DNA of 64,000 bases from Gautieria morchelliformis. Lineage: Eukaryota > Basidiomycota > Agaricomycetes > Gomphales > Gomphaceae. The position numbers and the translations under genes were made by a program. The notes below the pieces were generated by a model, which saw only the letters and a list, made by a program, of their open reading frames with translations, did no database searches and had not been told where the DNA came from. Positions 52,258 to 62,284 of the stretch are shown one piece after another; within the stretch, counting starts at the first letter, position 1, and each line of letters opens with the position of its first letter. The stretch spans positions 1-64,000 of the forward strand of contig WHVA01000521.1 in the NCBI GenBank assembly GCA_015179125.1, in the 5' to 3' direction.

Positions 52258-54816
52258 CTCCCCCGTACTTGAGCTATCAACAAGACCAAAATTCTTCGCG
52301 AGGTACTGGTGTTGGGTCTGAGGCAAAGATTTTGTCAGAAGATCAGCGATATTTTCCTTTGATGAAACGGGTAGGATATTGATTGTGCGGCTGTTGATCA
52401 ATTCCCGAATATAGTGATAACGAATATCTATGTGCTTGGTCCGCTTGTGAAAGACACTGTTAGCTGCGATTTCTTTTGCTCCAGAGGAATTGCAAAAAAT
52501 TTCCAGTGGGAGGTCAACGGTGAAGTCGAGTTGTTTTAAGAGGGAAAGTGTCCACTGCGCATGTTTTGCACATTCACAAAGAGCCATGTACTCGGCTTCA
52601 GTGGATGAGAGTGCTGGTGTGCGTTGCTTCTGCGTGGCCCAAGCAACGGCGCCCCCAGCGAGGATGAAGGTGTAGCCAGTGGTTGAGCGGCGGTTGTCGG
52701 TATCTGAGGCCCAGTCAGAGTCGCTGTACCCGATCAATTCTGTAGAATCATTCGATCCATATGTCAGCATGACATTTTGTGTAGCGGATAGGTAATGGAG
52801 TACGTGCTGTGCAGCAAAGAGATGCTCTTGGGCAGGCTTAGAACCAAATTGAGAGAGGCGGTTGACAGCGAAACAGATGTCGGGTTGAGAGCCTAGCATG
52901 GCGTACATGAGCGACCCGACGATCTGTTGGTACTTGGAGGTGAGGGACGCATCTGAGTCCCTCTCGATGTTTGCGACCAGCTGCGTCCCTGTAGCGAGTG
53001 GGGTGTAATTGGGTTTACAGCCAGACATGTCGAAACGCGTCAGCATGCGTTCAATATAGTGCGACTGGTTGATGGTAAGTGATCTCTTCGGACGGTTTCG
53101 AGTCACATGTAGACCAAGGAACTGACTGATCTCCCCTAGATCAGTTACCTTGTAGCGCGTGGAAATTGCGCGTTTGAAGTCCTGGATTGTTGGTAGAATA
53201 CCGAAAAGAGCGATGTCGTCAACATAGACCAGCGCTATAAGCGGGTCCCCCCCGTCGTGACGTTTGATAAATATCGAAGTATTGCCAGAAATGAGTTTCT
53301 GAAAACCGAGTCCCTCCAGTGTGTCGTTCAGGTGGATGTGCCATTGCCGACCTGCCTGCTTTAAGCCGTAGATGGCTTTTTTGAGGCGACACACCTTGTC
53401 TTCCTTGCCTTGGATCGTGAAACCCTTCGGTTGATCCATATAAATTTCCTCGTCCAAGTCTCCATTGAGATATGCTGATTTGATATCAACGTGGTGGATG
53501 TCCCAATCCAGCCGGGCTGCAAGCACGAGCAGCAACCTCAAGGAGTCGAGTCTTGCGACAGGTGCGAAGGTTTCTTCAAAATCGATGCCAGCGGTCTGTG
53601 AAAAACCTTTGGCGACGAGACGTGCGCAGTAACGGGTGACATGGCCAGCAGTATCACACTTTGTCAAGTATACCCACTTACACTTAATCGCCTTGCGACC
53701 TTGTGGGAGGTCGCACAATTCCCAGGTGCCGTTCTCTAGAAGGCATCTGATCTCCTCTTTCATGGCAGGATGCCATTTGTCCGCATCTGGGCATGACATC
53801 GCGTACTCAAACGTGTTTGGGTCACCGGTAGGAGTCGTTTGCGCAGAAGCCAGGTACGCTACGATCGAGTCGTCCCACGTTGCGGATGCTGATGATGAAT
53901 CACGCAAGATAGATGGGCCGGCTCTATGGCTGTGGTATGCATCTGGACTGACATTGTCCGGTTGTGGGGCTACGACACGCTGTTGGATGCATTGAGATCG
54001 GCGGATGAGGGGTTCAGGAGGTCCAGGTGGTGCGGGAATTTGTTCAGGAGCTGCGCCTGGGTCAATTTCCGGTGGAGCACTCGCTGCATCGGGAATGCTG
54101 GGTGGTGGCGACGCTGACGGGGCCATGGGAGGCTGGTCAGCTGTACCAGGTGGCGCTGGTGGTAAAGGGTGCTCGTCTTTGTCGTCGCTCTCTGGTAGAG
54201 CTAGATCGATTTGCGCGGATGGCGACAATGGTTGTGAAGGAAGAGGTGGAGCGGGCGTAGGAGGGCTGAGTGGGAGCTTTGGGGTAGATTTGAGAGGAAA
54301 AACTGTTTCCTCAAAAACGACGTCAGTAGATATGACAGTCCGTTTGGACGATGGATTCCACAACTTATACCCCTTAGTGGAATTGTCATACCCTACGAAC
54401 ATGAGCTTCTGTGAGGTAGGATCGTATTTTGTTCGATTTGTCGTTATGTGGGCATACGCGAGACATCCAAAGACACGGAGATAGGAGAAGTCGGGTTTGC
54501 GTCCTGTCAAAAATTCATATGGGGAGATATTTGAGGTAACACGAGATGGGGCTCGGTTTCGAACATGTACCGCAGCACCCACTGCGAATTCCCAGAACCC
54601 TTGTGATATGCCTGCACTGTACATCATTGCTCGGGCCGCTTCAGCTATTGTTCGGTTTGCCCGTTCGGCAACTCCGTTCTGCTGAGGTGTGTTCGGCGCA
54701 GTGAGACTATGATGTATACCTTGTTTTTCCAGGTACTGAGTAAATTCCTGTGATAGGAACTCCCCCCCCGCGATCAGTGCGTATAGCTCTGAGCGATCCG
54801 TTATAATGGTTTCCAA
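52252..54816 (-). CDS. copia pol, second part: integrase C-terminus, reverse transcriptase, RNase H
   Basis: The meaningful part starts at the frameshift near 54769. Integrase: HHSLTAPNTPQQNGVAERAN holds the catalytic glutamate, and LRVFGCLAYAHI is the usual downstream motif. A long proline/serine linker follows. Reverse transcriptase: RLVAKGFSQTAGIDFEETFA, DIHHVDIKSAYLNGDLDEEI, KKAIYGLKQAGRQWH and the active site LVYVDDIALFG. RNase H: GYSDSDWASDTDNRRSTTGY, LSSTEAEYMAL and HIDIRYHYIRE. All of these look intact. The stop codon lies inside the 3' LTR. Confidence 0.9.
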   Translation of the reverse strand: METIITDRSELYALIAGGEFLSQEFTQYLEKQGIHHSLTAPNTPQQNGVAERANRTIAEAARAMMYSAGISQGFWEFAVGAAVHVRNRAPSRVTSNISPYEFLTGRKPDFSYLRVFGCLAYAHITTNRTKYDPTSQKLMFVGYDNSTKGYKLWNPSSKRTVISTDVVFEETVFPLKSTPKLPLSPPTPAPPLPSQPLSPSAQIDLALPESDDKDEHPLPPAPPGTADQPPMAPSASPPPSIPDAASAPPEIDPGAAPEQIPAPPGPPEPLIRRSQCIQQRVVAPQPDNVSPDAYHSHRAGPSILRDSSSASATWDDSIVAYLASAQTTPTGDPNTFEYAMSCPDADKWHPAMKEEIRCLLENGTWELCDLPQGRKAIKCKWVYLTKCDTAGHVTRYCARLVAKGFSQTAGIDFEETFAPVARLDSLRLLLVLAARLDWDIHHVDIKSAYLNGDLDEEIYMDQPKGFTIQGKEDKVCRLKKAIYGLKQAGRQWHIHLNDTLEGLGFQKLISGNTSIFIKRHDGGDPLIALVYVDDIALFGILPTIQDFKRAISTRYKVTDLGEISQFLGLHVTRNRPKRSLTINQSHYIERMLTRFDMSGCKPNYTPLATGTQLVANIERDSDASLTSKYQQIVGSLMYAMLGSQPDICFAVNRLSQFGSKPAQEHLFAAQHVLHYLSATQNVMLTYGSNDSTELIGYSDSDWASDTDNRRSTTGYTFILAGGAVAWATQKQRTPALSSTEAEYMALCECAKHAQWTLSLLKQLDFTVDLPLEIFCNSSGAKEIAANSVFHKRTKHIDIRYHYIRELINSRTINILPVSSKENIADLLTKSLPQTQHQYLAKNFGLVDSSSTGEC
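52258..52264 (-). other. copia polypurine tract
   Basis: On the minus strand GGGGGAG directly precedes the 3' LTR (plus strand CTCCCCC). This is the usual place for the plus-strand primer of reverse transcription. Confidence 0.65.
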
Positions 54817-56467
54817 CTAACGCATGGAAATTCCTGAACTGCGCAAAGGTATCACTCTTTGCCGTTAAGAAGTAAATCCATTTGTGGCGCGTATAGTCAT
54901 CAACTAATATAAAGTGGTAATAGTGACCTTGGATTGAGCGGGTATTCATGGGGCCTGCTAGGTCCATGTGGACGAGCGCGAAAGGTTCAGTGCAGCGATG
55001 AGTGGAGGGAACGAACTTTCGACGGGTAGACTTCCCTAGTAGACAGCCTTCACATGTAGCTAGTGCGCGCCTCGTACTTGACTCAATCTTGTCATCGATG
55101 TGCTGCAAAGATGACCAAGATAGATGTCCGAGTCGAGCGTGGAGGATGTTGAGTGGCGTGGCGCGGATATGTGAAACGGATGGGGCATTGGTATGCAAGG
55201 AGAGCCAGTAGTGCTGTCCGTTTGCCTGTCCTTCCGCAATGACCGTCCCGTCCTTAGATATCGTAGCTTTAGAGCCCGAAAAGGCCGTTGTAAAACCTTT
55301 TAAACTGATTTTTCGCACACTGAAAAACCTTCCTCCAATCTTAGGTGCGTGCAGCACATCATGGAGCGTAATTTTTCGTTCTTGGCCGTTGACTCTCGAT
55401 GATCCAGTGACCGTGCCTATGCCGATGAAAGAGATGAAGGTGATCTTATCGGCGAGGTATGCGCGTTTGGGTGTGGGTAGTGAGCGGTATTCCGAGAAAT
55501 CCGAAATGTCGTTGGTGATGTGGTCAGTGCAACCTGAGTACAACATCCACTCGTGTTCACACACAACATAGAAGCAAACAGCATTGTTTGGGTTCACGGT
55601 GATAGATACAGGTGCTGCCTGAGCAACTGAGCCAGGGTTGTCTGATATAACGGCGCTCACAGAGGGCGCCGTCCCCTTATCCTTTTTCTCCTTTTTCTTT
55701 CCTTTTCCTTTTCGTGCCTCGGACTGGGCCTCCTCTCGTGAGAGGCCGCGAGCCTTGCGTCGGCAATCCTTTTCCCAATGTCCGACTCCCTTGCAGTAAT
55801 TGCAAGCGTCCTTTTTCTTTTTGCCACCTACAGCGATTGCGCTGACTTCGACCTGTGAGCCCTGACGAAGCTCTTCAGATAGGATCCGAGTGGGTACGTC
55901 AGACCACGAGATGTTCTTGAAGTCAGTGACAGTGGCGAGAATAGTTTGCTGGACAACTTCATATGAGGTGGGAAGGGCTTGGATGACGAAGAGGGCGTGG
56001 AAAGAGTCGCTGATGGCAAGTCCAGATGCGACGATGCGAGTGCGTAGTTCTGACATGCCGTCGATCTGTTTGGTAAGAGGAGTGTCGGTAGTGAACTTGG
56101 TGGAAATATATTTGTTGAAATCGACCCAAGTGTTGAGACCGGTGGTGGTGCCATATCTGTCAGAGAGCGAAACCCAGTTTTCGCGCAACGATTTAGCAAG
56201 GTCAAGAGACTGATAAACCGAGGGATGGCAAGTCGACAGGACTATAGATAGGCCCTGACGAGAGCGCTTGTGAAAATCCTCGAGTTTTGCAAGCTCTTCA
56301 TCGGTCGGCGGTGATGACTTCGTTGGGATGGTCTCGGTGCCGTCAGCAATACCGAGTGTGTTGGTAAACAGTAGACTGGCATGGATACCGAAGGACCAGG
56401 TGCTCCAGTTTGTACCGTCGAATTTTTCGACCGTTATGGAGGGTCGCGAGATGGCAAGGTCGGTCAT
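54707..56467 (-). CDS. copia gag, protease and integrase N-terminus
   Basis: 586-codon frame from ATG at 56467. Gag: EKFDGTNWSTWSFGIHASLL and later helices of the UBN2 type, then the zinc knuckle CNYCKGVGHWEKDC. Protease: WMLYSGCTDHIT; copia-type elements have aspartate where this copy has tyrosine (codon at 55538-55540), so the protease should be inactive. Integrase N-terminus: HARLGHLSWSSL with CEGCLLGKSTRRKF (HHCC zinc site), first catalytic aspartate in HMDLAGPM, second in IRTDRGG. Immediately after it the frame is lost at a run of eight G (plus strand C, 54762-54769); the homologous frame continues one register over. Confidence 0.9.
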   Translation of the reverse strand: MTDLAISRPSITVEKFDGTNWSTWSFGIHASLLFTNTLGIADGTETIPTKSSPPTDEELAKLEDFHKRSRQGLSIVLSTCHPSVYQSLDLAKSLRENWVSLSDRYGTTTGLNTWVDFNKYISTKFTTDTPLTKQIDGMSELRTRIVASGLAISDSFHALFVIQALPTSYEVVQQTILATVTDFKNISWSDVPTRILSEELRQGSQVEVSAIAVGGKKKKDACNYCKGVGHWEKDCRRKARGLSREEAQSEARKGKGKKKEKKDKGTAPSVSAVISDNPGSVAQAAPVSITVNPNNAVCFYVVCEHEWMLYSGCTDHITNDISDFSEYRSLPTPKRAYLADKITFISFIGIGTVTGSSRVNGQERKITLHDVLHAPKIGGRFFSVRKISLKGFTTAFSGSKATISKDGTVIAEGQANGQHYWLSLHTNAPSVSHIRATPLNILHARLGHLSWSSLQHIDDKIESSTRRALATCEGCLLGKSTRRKFVPSTHRCTEPFALVHMDLAGPMNTRSIQGHYYHFILVDDYTRHKWIYFLTAKSDTFAQFRNFHALVGNHYNGSLRAIRTDRGGGVPITGIYSVPGKTRYTS

Positions 56468-56553
56468 GGATAGGGATCAGACAAAAAGCAAGAGTGTGTG
56501 CGTAGTCGAGATAGCCAGAGTGCGTAGTATCGGTTAGGGCGATTTAGAGCGCG

Positions 56554-56565
56554 GGGCCCATAACC
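56554..56565 (-). other. copia primer-binding site (initiator tRNA-Met anticodon arm)
   Basis: Directly inside the 5' LTR the minus strand reads GGTTATGGGCCC. The plus strand GGGCCCATAACC equals the anticodon stem-loop of eukaryotic initiator tRNA-Met (anticodon CAT). Priming from an internal tRNA half rather than from the 3' end is known for Drosophila copia and yeast Ty5. Confidence 0.82.
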
Positions 56566-56871
56566 TGTAGGCGCAGAGGTCTGAGATAAGAGCTCTAAGG
56601 CTAAGACGACGTCAGGAGAAGCTATTACTATTAGTAGAAAGGACTAAATACCTAAGACGACGTCAGGAGAAGCTGAGAGGTCGTCGTACAATCGGGGCTG
56701 TACTTATACTAGCTAGAGTGCACTACCTTTTGTACTCTAAAAGAGGAATAGAACAATAGGGTAGAACAATGGGGTGAAGATACAAAAGGGGCTGTGGCAA
56801 GGGACAACGCGCTAAGTGGACAAAGGGTCGGTGATCTCGGTGATCGGTCAAGTATGACCGGTTTTTCAACA
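56566..56871 (-). repeat. copia 5' LTR
   Basis: 306 bp with TG...CA ends, nearly identical to the 3' LTR. It should contain the promoter for the element. Followed by the target duplication TACAC at 56872-56876. Confidence 0.92.
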
Positions 56872-56876
56872 TACAC
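56872..56876. repeat. copia target-site duplication, right
   Basis: TACAC, matching 51951-51955. Confidence 0.85.
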
Positions 56877-59829
56877 CGCCTTACATAGGGCTCTGCCCGA
56901 AAAGACGTAAAACTGGATGAAAACAAAAGAAAAAAAAGAAAAAAGAGAAAAAAAAGACGCTGCCTGCAGCGCACCAATAGTCTCCTCCCTGAACATTCAC
57001 GTCCGCGCCCTTCTCGAGGAATAACCGGTAACCGGTCAATCGTACCATCACCCCGTAAGGCCGCCGTCTCCACCGCACTCCCATCGCGTCCTCCCTGCTC
57101 ATTCACGTCTCCACCCTTCTCTAGCAGCAACCGGACAGTCGTACGATGACCCCGTGACGCCGCCGCATGCAGCGCACTCCCATAGCGTCCTCCCTGTGCA
57201 TTCATGTCTGCACCCTTCTCTAGCAGCAACTGGACAGTTGTATGATGACCCCGTGATGCTGCCGCATGCAGTGCACTCCCATAGCGTCCTGCCTGCACAT
57301 TAACATCTGCACCCTTCTTGAGGAGTAACCGGACAATCACATCATGACCCCGTAAAGCCGCTGCCTGCAGTGGTGTGCCATAGTACCCTCCGGGTGCATT
57401 CACATCTAATCCCTTCTGCAACAGATGTTGGCATGCCCGTTTCAACCCTTTCTCAGCCACAACGTAAAGAGGATTCATCCCATGGCTTTCCCGTGGCCTG
57501 CTCTGACGGCAAAGCCACATCCAGTTATGTAAACAGCACTTGTGGGATCCAAGAGTGTCATGATCAGTCCATGTAGATCATCCCGGTCGCCAGCCCAGTC
57601 CCATGCAGCATGATCCAGCCAGTTATCTGCGGCATAGCAAGATAGTGGATAGGACCTGGCTGTATTTGAGTTTACACCATCCTTCTGGTTGAATTGCAGC
57701 AGGTATGCCAGACACGTCTTCGCCATGAATACATGTGCAATCTTTTCATTAAAATAATAACACGAAAGCGCGGCCGTGCTCGTGTGAAGGTGTTCCGAGA
57801 TCAGATATTCTCGCACGGAAAAGTGGGCCAGTCTGATCTCTCCTGCTTCAGTGGAGAGAACCCTGCTGCAACAGTGGTCAATATTGCCCTTATTGCTGTT
57901 GTCTTCTTGGAATGTGATGGTAACAAGACTAGAACATATGGTAAGGACGTCTCGTGGATCCCGAAGTTGCCGGCTCAGGTCAAATAGAGGTTCATCCATT
58001 GCATCAGGATCTGTAGCGATCAAGTCTACAGCTTGATGAATAGACAATGTGCCGAAAGAGAAAGCCAACCATTGCAGCAGGCTCAGAGCACCCTGCTTGT
58101 TGTCCTCATCAATAGCAGCGAGAATTCGATCGTACGTCTCGCTAAGTGTCTTTGGGAGACACCCAAGTGCTTTCTTGAGTGCTGCAGGAGTTCTGCATTT
58201 CTGCAGTGCATCCAGTTGACAGACAACCCATCGAAACCTTGCCATTCTGTCAGAAAGCATGCACACGCAGATAAATGACCACTCACATCCCATGTGCACC
58301 TGCTATCAAGGTAGTCATTACCATCTCCTTCTCAGCTGCTGAGTACATCCTGAACTTGATATCATCCTCAAGTGTTCTTGACACGTGAACTCAGATGTCA
58401 CCGTCAACAAAATTCTCATCCATCGGTACCTCTTGTGAAATCAAACCATTGAGCACTTCTTCAATCTCTTGCTCTTTCCAACTTGTGGTTAGCAAGTGTA
58501 ACAGCCCAAACTCCCAGCCATGGATCTCTCTGATCACCGTCAGAAACCTGGATCGTTCCGCACATTCATCAAGCGCATCAAAAACAATATACACGGCATG
58601 GAAGCCACTGATGATTGTTTTCAAGGTTGACATCAGGTCCTCCTGACCTGGCACACCACCATGTCCCTTCTTAGAGAATAGTGACTCCAGAGCGTGGGTG
58701 GTGCTCACACATTGTGCAAACAATTGCACGATCAGAGATTGAAGCATGGCATCTGGCGGTGTGTCTTTGTTGTTAAAGTCAAAGTAGAAAAATGCCATTG
58801 CTAGGAAGGGGTCAGAATGGCAGTGACATGAAAGTTCTTTTATGATTGTAGAGCTGGAAGGATTTATTCGTTAGTATGATAGGATGGAGATGATGCAAAG
58901 ATGTTATATACATACCATAGGATGGTTTTTCCTGCGCCAGCTTGGGCAGTCTATCAGCGGAAAGCACATATCACCCAGCTTGAATAACATACGTATCCCG
59001 TGGAGCCAAAGGAACGAATGAGGGGACTCTCGCCATTCCTGAAAATGGTTTCCCTCAATGAACCATGAACCGGTCATCGCTTGTCGCAGATTACGGGCAT
59101 TTCTATGCTTTGACCAGTGATCAGGAGCCGCCAGCCATTTATAGATCTTCTGGATCTCCTGACGATGTTCTTCTACATACCGAAGCCGTCAGCATACCAC
59201 GGTAGGACGCACTGACATGCAACTTACGCGATTTGGCCTGCTCCATAGCCTGGCTTATCTCAGCAGTCCGTTCCTGCAAGGACTTGACACCACTATTTAT
59301 CTTTAGTGTCAAGTGTCTGCCTGAATAATTAGCACCGACTTGAAGGTAGCGGGTGCAACATACGTGTGATCTATATCCATGGCCGTAGTCAACAAATTTT
59401 GCAGCTTGCCTAGCTTGTCGAGAGTCTTATGCACCTCATTCTCCTTCAGAGGCCATATCAACGCCTGCATGCGGCCTTTGCGTCCAAGTCCCCTTTCCAG
59501 GGCCGCATTGAGGCTCTGCAGCTCGTCACGGTAATGAAGAAGTAGCTCATTCAAAGCTGGTAATCGGTAGGGTGCTGCTGTCTCGTCGTCTTATACTAGT
59601 CTACGAATACTTTCGAGCACTTTTTGGAGTCCAAACAGCTGATCAATGATCCTTGTCTTGTCCCTCGATGCGTTCTTGACGCTACTCCCATAGTTGTAGC
59701 ATGCACTGATAGTCGCTGCAGTGAGCCGGAGAACGGCAATGATGTTCGCTGATTAGAGGAGTTAGCATCCTCCCAATGGTTCTGATAGGTTGTAGGGGAC
59801 TTACCTGCTAATCCCATAGCTGCAGCCAT
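56877..59829 (-). pseudogene. NLR-type gene: HeLo/SesA-like, NACHT, ankyrin repeats; broken
   Basis: STAND NTPase of the fungal NLR kind (self/non-self or immune-type signalling). Read leftward: MAAAMGLAANIIAVLRLTAA and following helices (SesA/HeLo-like N-terminal domain, exons from 59829); a coiled region; the NACHT P-loop FLWLHGIPGAGKTILW (joined across an intron near 58940-58980); Walker B VYIVFDALDECAE; RFRWVVCQLDALQKC and LPKTLSETYDRILAAID; RLAHFSVREYLIS; then at least four ankyrin repeats (GADVNVQAGRYGSALHAAAS, GADMNAQGGRYGSALHAAAS). Defects: an in-frame TGA at 58391-58393 between GDI and VHVSRTLEDD, where related proteins read on (CGA to TGA fits), and loss of frame in the last ankyrin repeat near 57060. 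The 3' end runs into low-complexity sequence next to the copia insertion. Confidence 0.82.
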
Positions 59830-59973
59830 AGTGTCGAGTTGGTTAGAGTACTAGAACAGCGTTGCCTCCTATTATGTCTATAGTGGACAGCCATCTTGCC
59901 AGACGCACAGGTTTAAGGAGGTGACACTGTCAGCTGCGGATTAAGCCAGACCTTCGGATGCTGATCCAGCTAG

Positions 59974-60320
59974 TTGGCCCAAATACAATTTTTTTACATA
60001 ACCACCCAGTTCGTCCCTTTTGCAGAAACCACGTCAAGCGAGTCTCCTTCAAACATCGGACAACCTCGCTTGGTGTTTAGGGTAGTAAAGAATGATCAGA
60101 GTGGAAGTGAGGTTCACCTCATGAAAATTTTGGCCAAAAACCCTCACGCCAATGTTGTCACAACTCACATACTATGGGCTGCATTAGAGCGGGGAAATAT
60201 GTTACAGGGATTTGTCTTAAAAAATACATCTGCATCCCTCGACCATCTTAGCGATGTTCCCGAAGATGGTTGGGTTAAGTTTGGCACATGCATGGTGTTG
60301 TGTATGCTTATGCCTCGACT
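59974..60320 (+). pseudogene. possible kinase N-lobe fragment
   Basis: The plus-strand frame reads QPRLVFRVVKNDQSGSEVHL then MKILAKNPHANVV and LQGFVLKNTSASLDHLSD. This resembles the lysine/alpha-C/beta-4 part of a kinase N-lobe (E.HLM..L..NPH.NVV). No catalytic loop follows on the same strand. It may be a fragment of a fungal kinase-like gene, and the call is weak. Confidence 0.3.
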
Positions 60321-60439
60321 ATGCAGGCGACCACCATACGTACACAAAGGAAGCTGTACTTAACGGTTGTTGTGAACCCCCCAGAAGAAATCAGAAAAAG
60401 CATGCAATCTTAGATATATGTCGTGCCATCATACTCCCA

Positions 60440-60720
60440 GATGAACTCGATGAGCCTGAATCTGTACTCGTCATCCTCAATTGCCACTGTCTCAGGGGAT
60501 TTTTTTCCAGGTTTACTACAGCTATCAAAATCGATGAGGTATTTCGACCAACATAATATTCCTCAGGGTGATATCATTGTGAACGTAGCCGACTCGGAGC
60601 GAGTGGATATGGTCCATACCTGCTCTTATGTCATGAAGCTCATTCAGCACTTTCCGTGTTAAACGATAGGCGTAGCGTCGTTTAACATGTGAACATCTAA
60701 ACCATATGATTTGATGCTAA
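60440..60720 (-). pseudogene. decayed fungal protein kinase fragment (catalytic loop)
   Basis: On the minus strand SYGLDVHMLND is followed, one frame over, by LTRKVLNELHDIRAGMDHIH and SLRVGYVHNDITLRNIM, the catalytic loop (HND...N in place of HRD...N) seen in fungal kinases that read YVHNDI.P.NIM. After another frame change LIDFDSCSKPGKKSPE follows (DFD in place of DFG). Two frame breaks within 250 bp and no N-lobe upstream mark it as a remnant. Confidence 0.6.
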
Positions 60721-61819
60721 GGTTAGAAGGTCGTGCTAGGTTCCACCTAAGGGAGAGAGAAAAAACTGATGTGGTTGCAGGCGTTACAGTGTTTGCTAAC
60801 TATCCAGGACAGACAGGACAAAACACAAGTAAACTAACAAGTTGGACATGAAGAGCATACTGGAGTGAAAAAAAGGGAAACAGTAAGAGAAATGCATAGG
60901 TTTGAGTTCTGATGAGTCTTACGCTGGTGGGTTGACGGTCTACTTCTTCTCCGGCTCCGGGGGAACATAGCTGGCGGAGTACGGACAGGTGCTTAAATTG
61001 CAGTCTTTGATAAGGGTCCAGTACGTACTGCTGTCAGGTCTTTGTAATATGCGCCAAGTACAATGATCGACTGGCACAGTGGTCATTGCTGTCGCCAACG
61101 TGCAGCTACGGCATGAGGATTTAAATGACTGGTTCTGTTTAATGTCAGCGTGGCAGTTCTTGGAGGAACGACAGCCCTCACAATAGTTTCACTGGCGACA
61201 ACCATGATAGTTGGAGGTATGTTACACGAGTGTGATTGTTGGGATATACTGTTGGCTCAGAGAGATGGTCGCTGAGATACTTATATATGTCCGGTGCTTA
61301 GGACAACTTGAACAAACAGTATGTCACAAGGACGAAAAATAGATTGTGGCTTTTAGAGGCCGTTTGCATCACTGGCGTCAAAGACGGAAGTCGGGAAGGA
61401 GAGCCTGCACTTTTTCGTAAGCAATTCCCACCGGGGCTTGCAGAGAAAGGGGGTATCAAATCGAACAACTTGGCGGTCCTAATCGATAATCTGCTGGCGA
61501 TCTGGAGCAGGAGGCACGGTGCACCATGGGGTCAGGTGCAACTGCAGGTGCGATTCTTGATAATCACGAGCATGTGCGTACCATTTGTGTAAATACCTTT
61601 CCACTACATGTTCCTTTGAGATTGGGAGGCGTGGGCCGCCATGAGTAAGCAACGCTACAAACCAAGGCATCCTTTCTGAACACGATCCTAGTCCCTTACA
61701 TATGGGAACTCATGTTGGCGGGATGTGCGAATGAAATTCACATACTTAGTATACATTGGTCTGAATCGGATGTAGAGCCAACAAGTTAGAGTATACAAAT
61801 GATTTCCTTTTCGAGCCAC

Positions 61820-62241
61820 GCAATTTGCGCCAAGAACCCGGGAATAGATATATCACCGAGGTGAAATTGTGTCAGTCCTTTGACGACGCAGGCTTGGCTG
61901 TCAAACCTCGTCGCGCGCCCTTGCGCAATCGGAAAAACTCTGAGGGGCACAATGGAGAATGTGATAAAGAGTCCGACACTCCGGGGGGTGACGAGTTCGA
62001 TAAATTTGATCTCACTGGCGTCCAGATAAATTGGCCGGGTTCGGCGACTCATGAGCAGACAATTGCAACGCGTCATCTACGAGTTAGGAAACATCACAAC
62101 TACTCCCCAAGATGGACGAAAAATCCAACCCCTATGACAAATCTGTCGGCAGCGCCTGACCGCATTGATCGTGGACGACAAAGGATAGTTTCACGTCCAG
62201 GGCGGTGATGTGTCCATTCCCAGGTTCTTGGCGCAAATTGC
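61820..62241. repeat. inverted-repeat (foldback, MITE-like) element
   Basis: The 38-bp arms 61820-61857 and 62204-62241 are reverse complements with four mismatches, all transitions; both contain GCAATTTGCGCCAAGAACC. The interior (about 350 bp) has weaker inverse similarity near the arms and an open frame without a domain. It could be a non-autonomous DNA transposon or a foldback repeat; no target duplication was identified. Confidence 0.5.
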
Positions 62242-62279
62242 TTGTTTGTTGTGGCTCTACAACCTCCGACGGCATGAGG

Positions 62280-62284
62280 AGAGC
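62280..62284. repeat. solo-LTR target duplication, left
   Basis: AGAGC directly before the LTR; repeated at 62962-62966. Confidence 0.8.

Larger units (their letters stand above)
51956..56871 (-). mobile_element. full-length Ty1/copia LTR retrotransposon
   Basis: 4916 bp with two near-identical LTRs (51956-52257 and 56566-56871) and a 5-bp target duplication TACAC. Coding is on the minus strand in copia order: gag with zinc knuckle, protease, integrase, reverse transcriptase, RNase H. The primer-binding site directly inside the 5' LTR reads GGTTATGGGCCC, complementary to the anticodon arm of initiator tRNA-Met, as in Drosophila copia and Ty5. The polypurine tract (GGGGGAG, minus) abuts the 3' LTR. 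Two defects are visible: the protease aspartate is tyrosine, and the integrase frame is broken at a run of eight G. It lies beside the 3' end of an NLR gene. Confidence 0.93.
59833..62279. other. accessory DNA with kinase remnants and an inverted-repeat element
   Basis: No intact gene seen. Two kinase-like fragments and a short inverted-repeat element are listed separately. The frame at 61308-61592 has no recognisable domain. Much of 60700-61800 shows no signal at all. Confidence 0.4.

Noticed and set aside
53636..54484. Plus-strand glycine/alanine-rich frames
   Set aside because: They are antisense to the proline/serine linker and reverse transcriptase of the copia element.
54762..54769. 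Programmed frameshift site in the copia element
   Set aside because: It lies inside integrase next to a catalytic residue rather than between gag and pol, so a mutation or read error is more likely.
57166..57363. Satellite or CRISPR-like tandem repeat
   Set aside because: The 99-bp period equals one 33-residue ankyrin repeat and is translated as such; there are no spacers.
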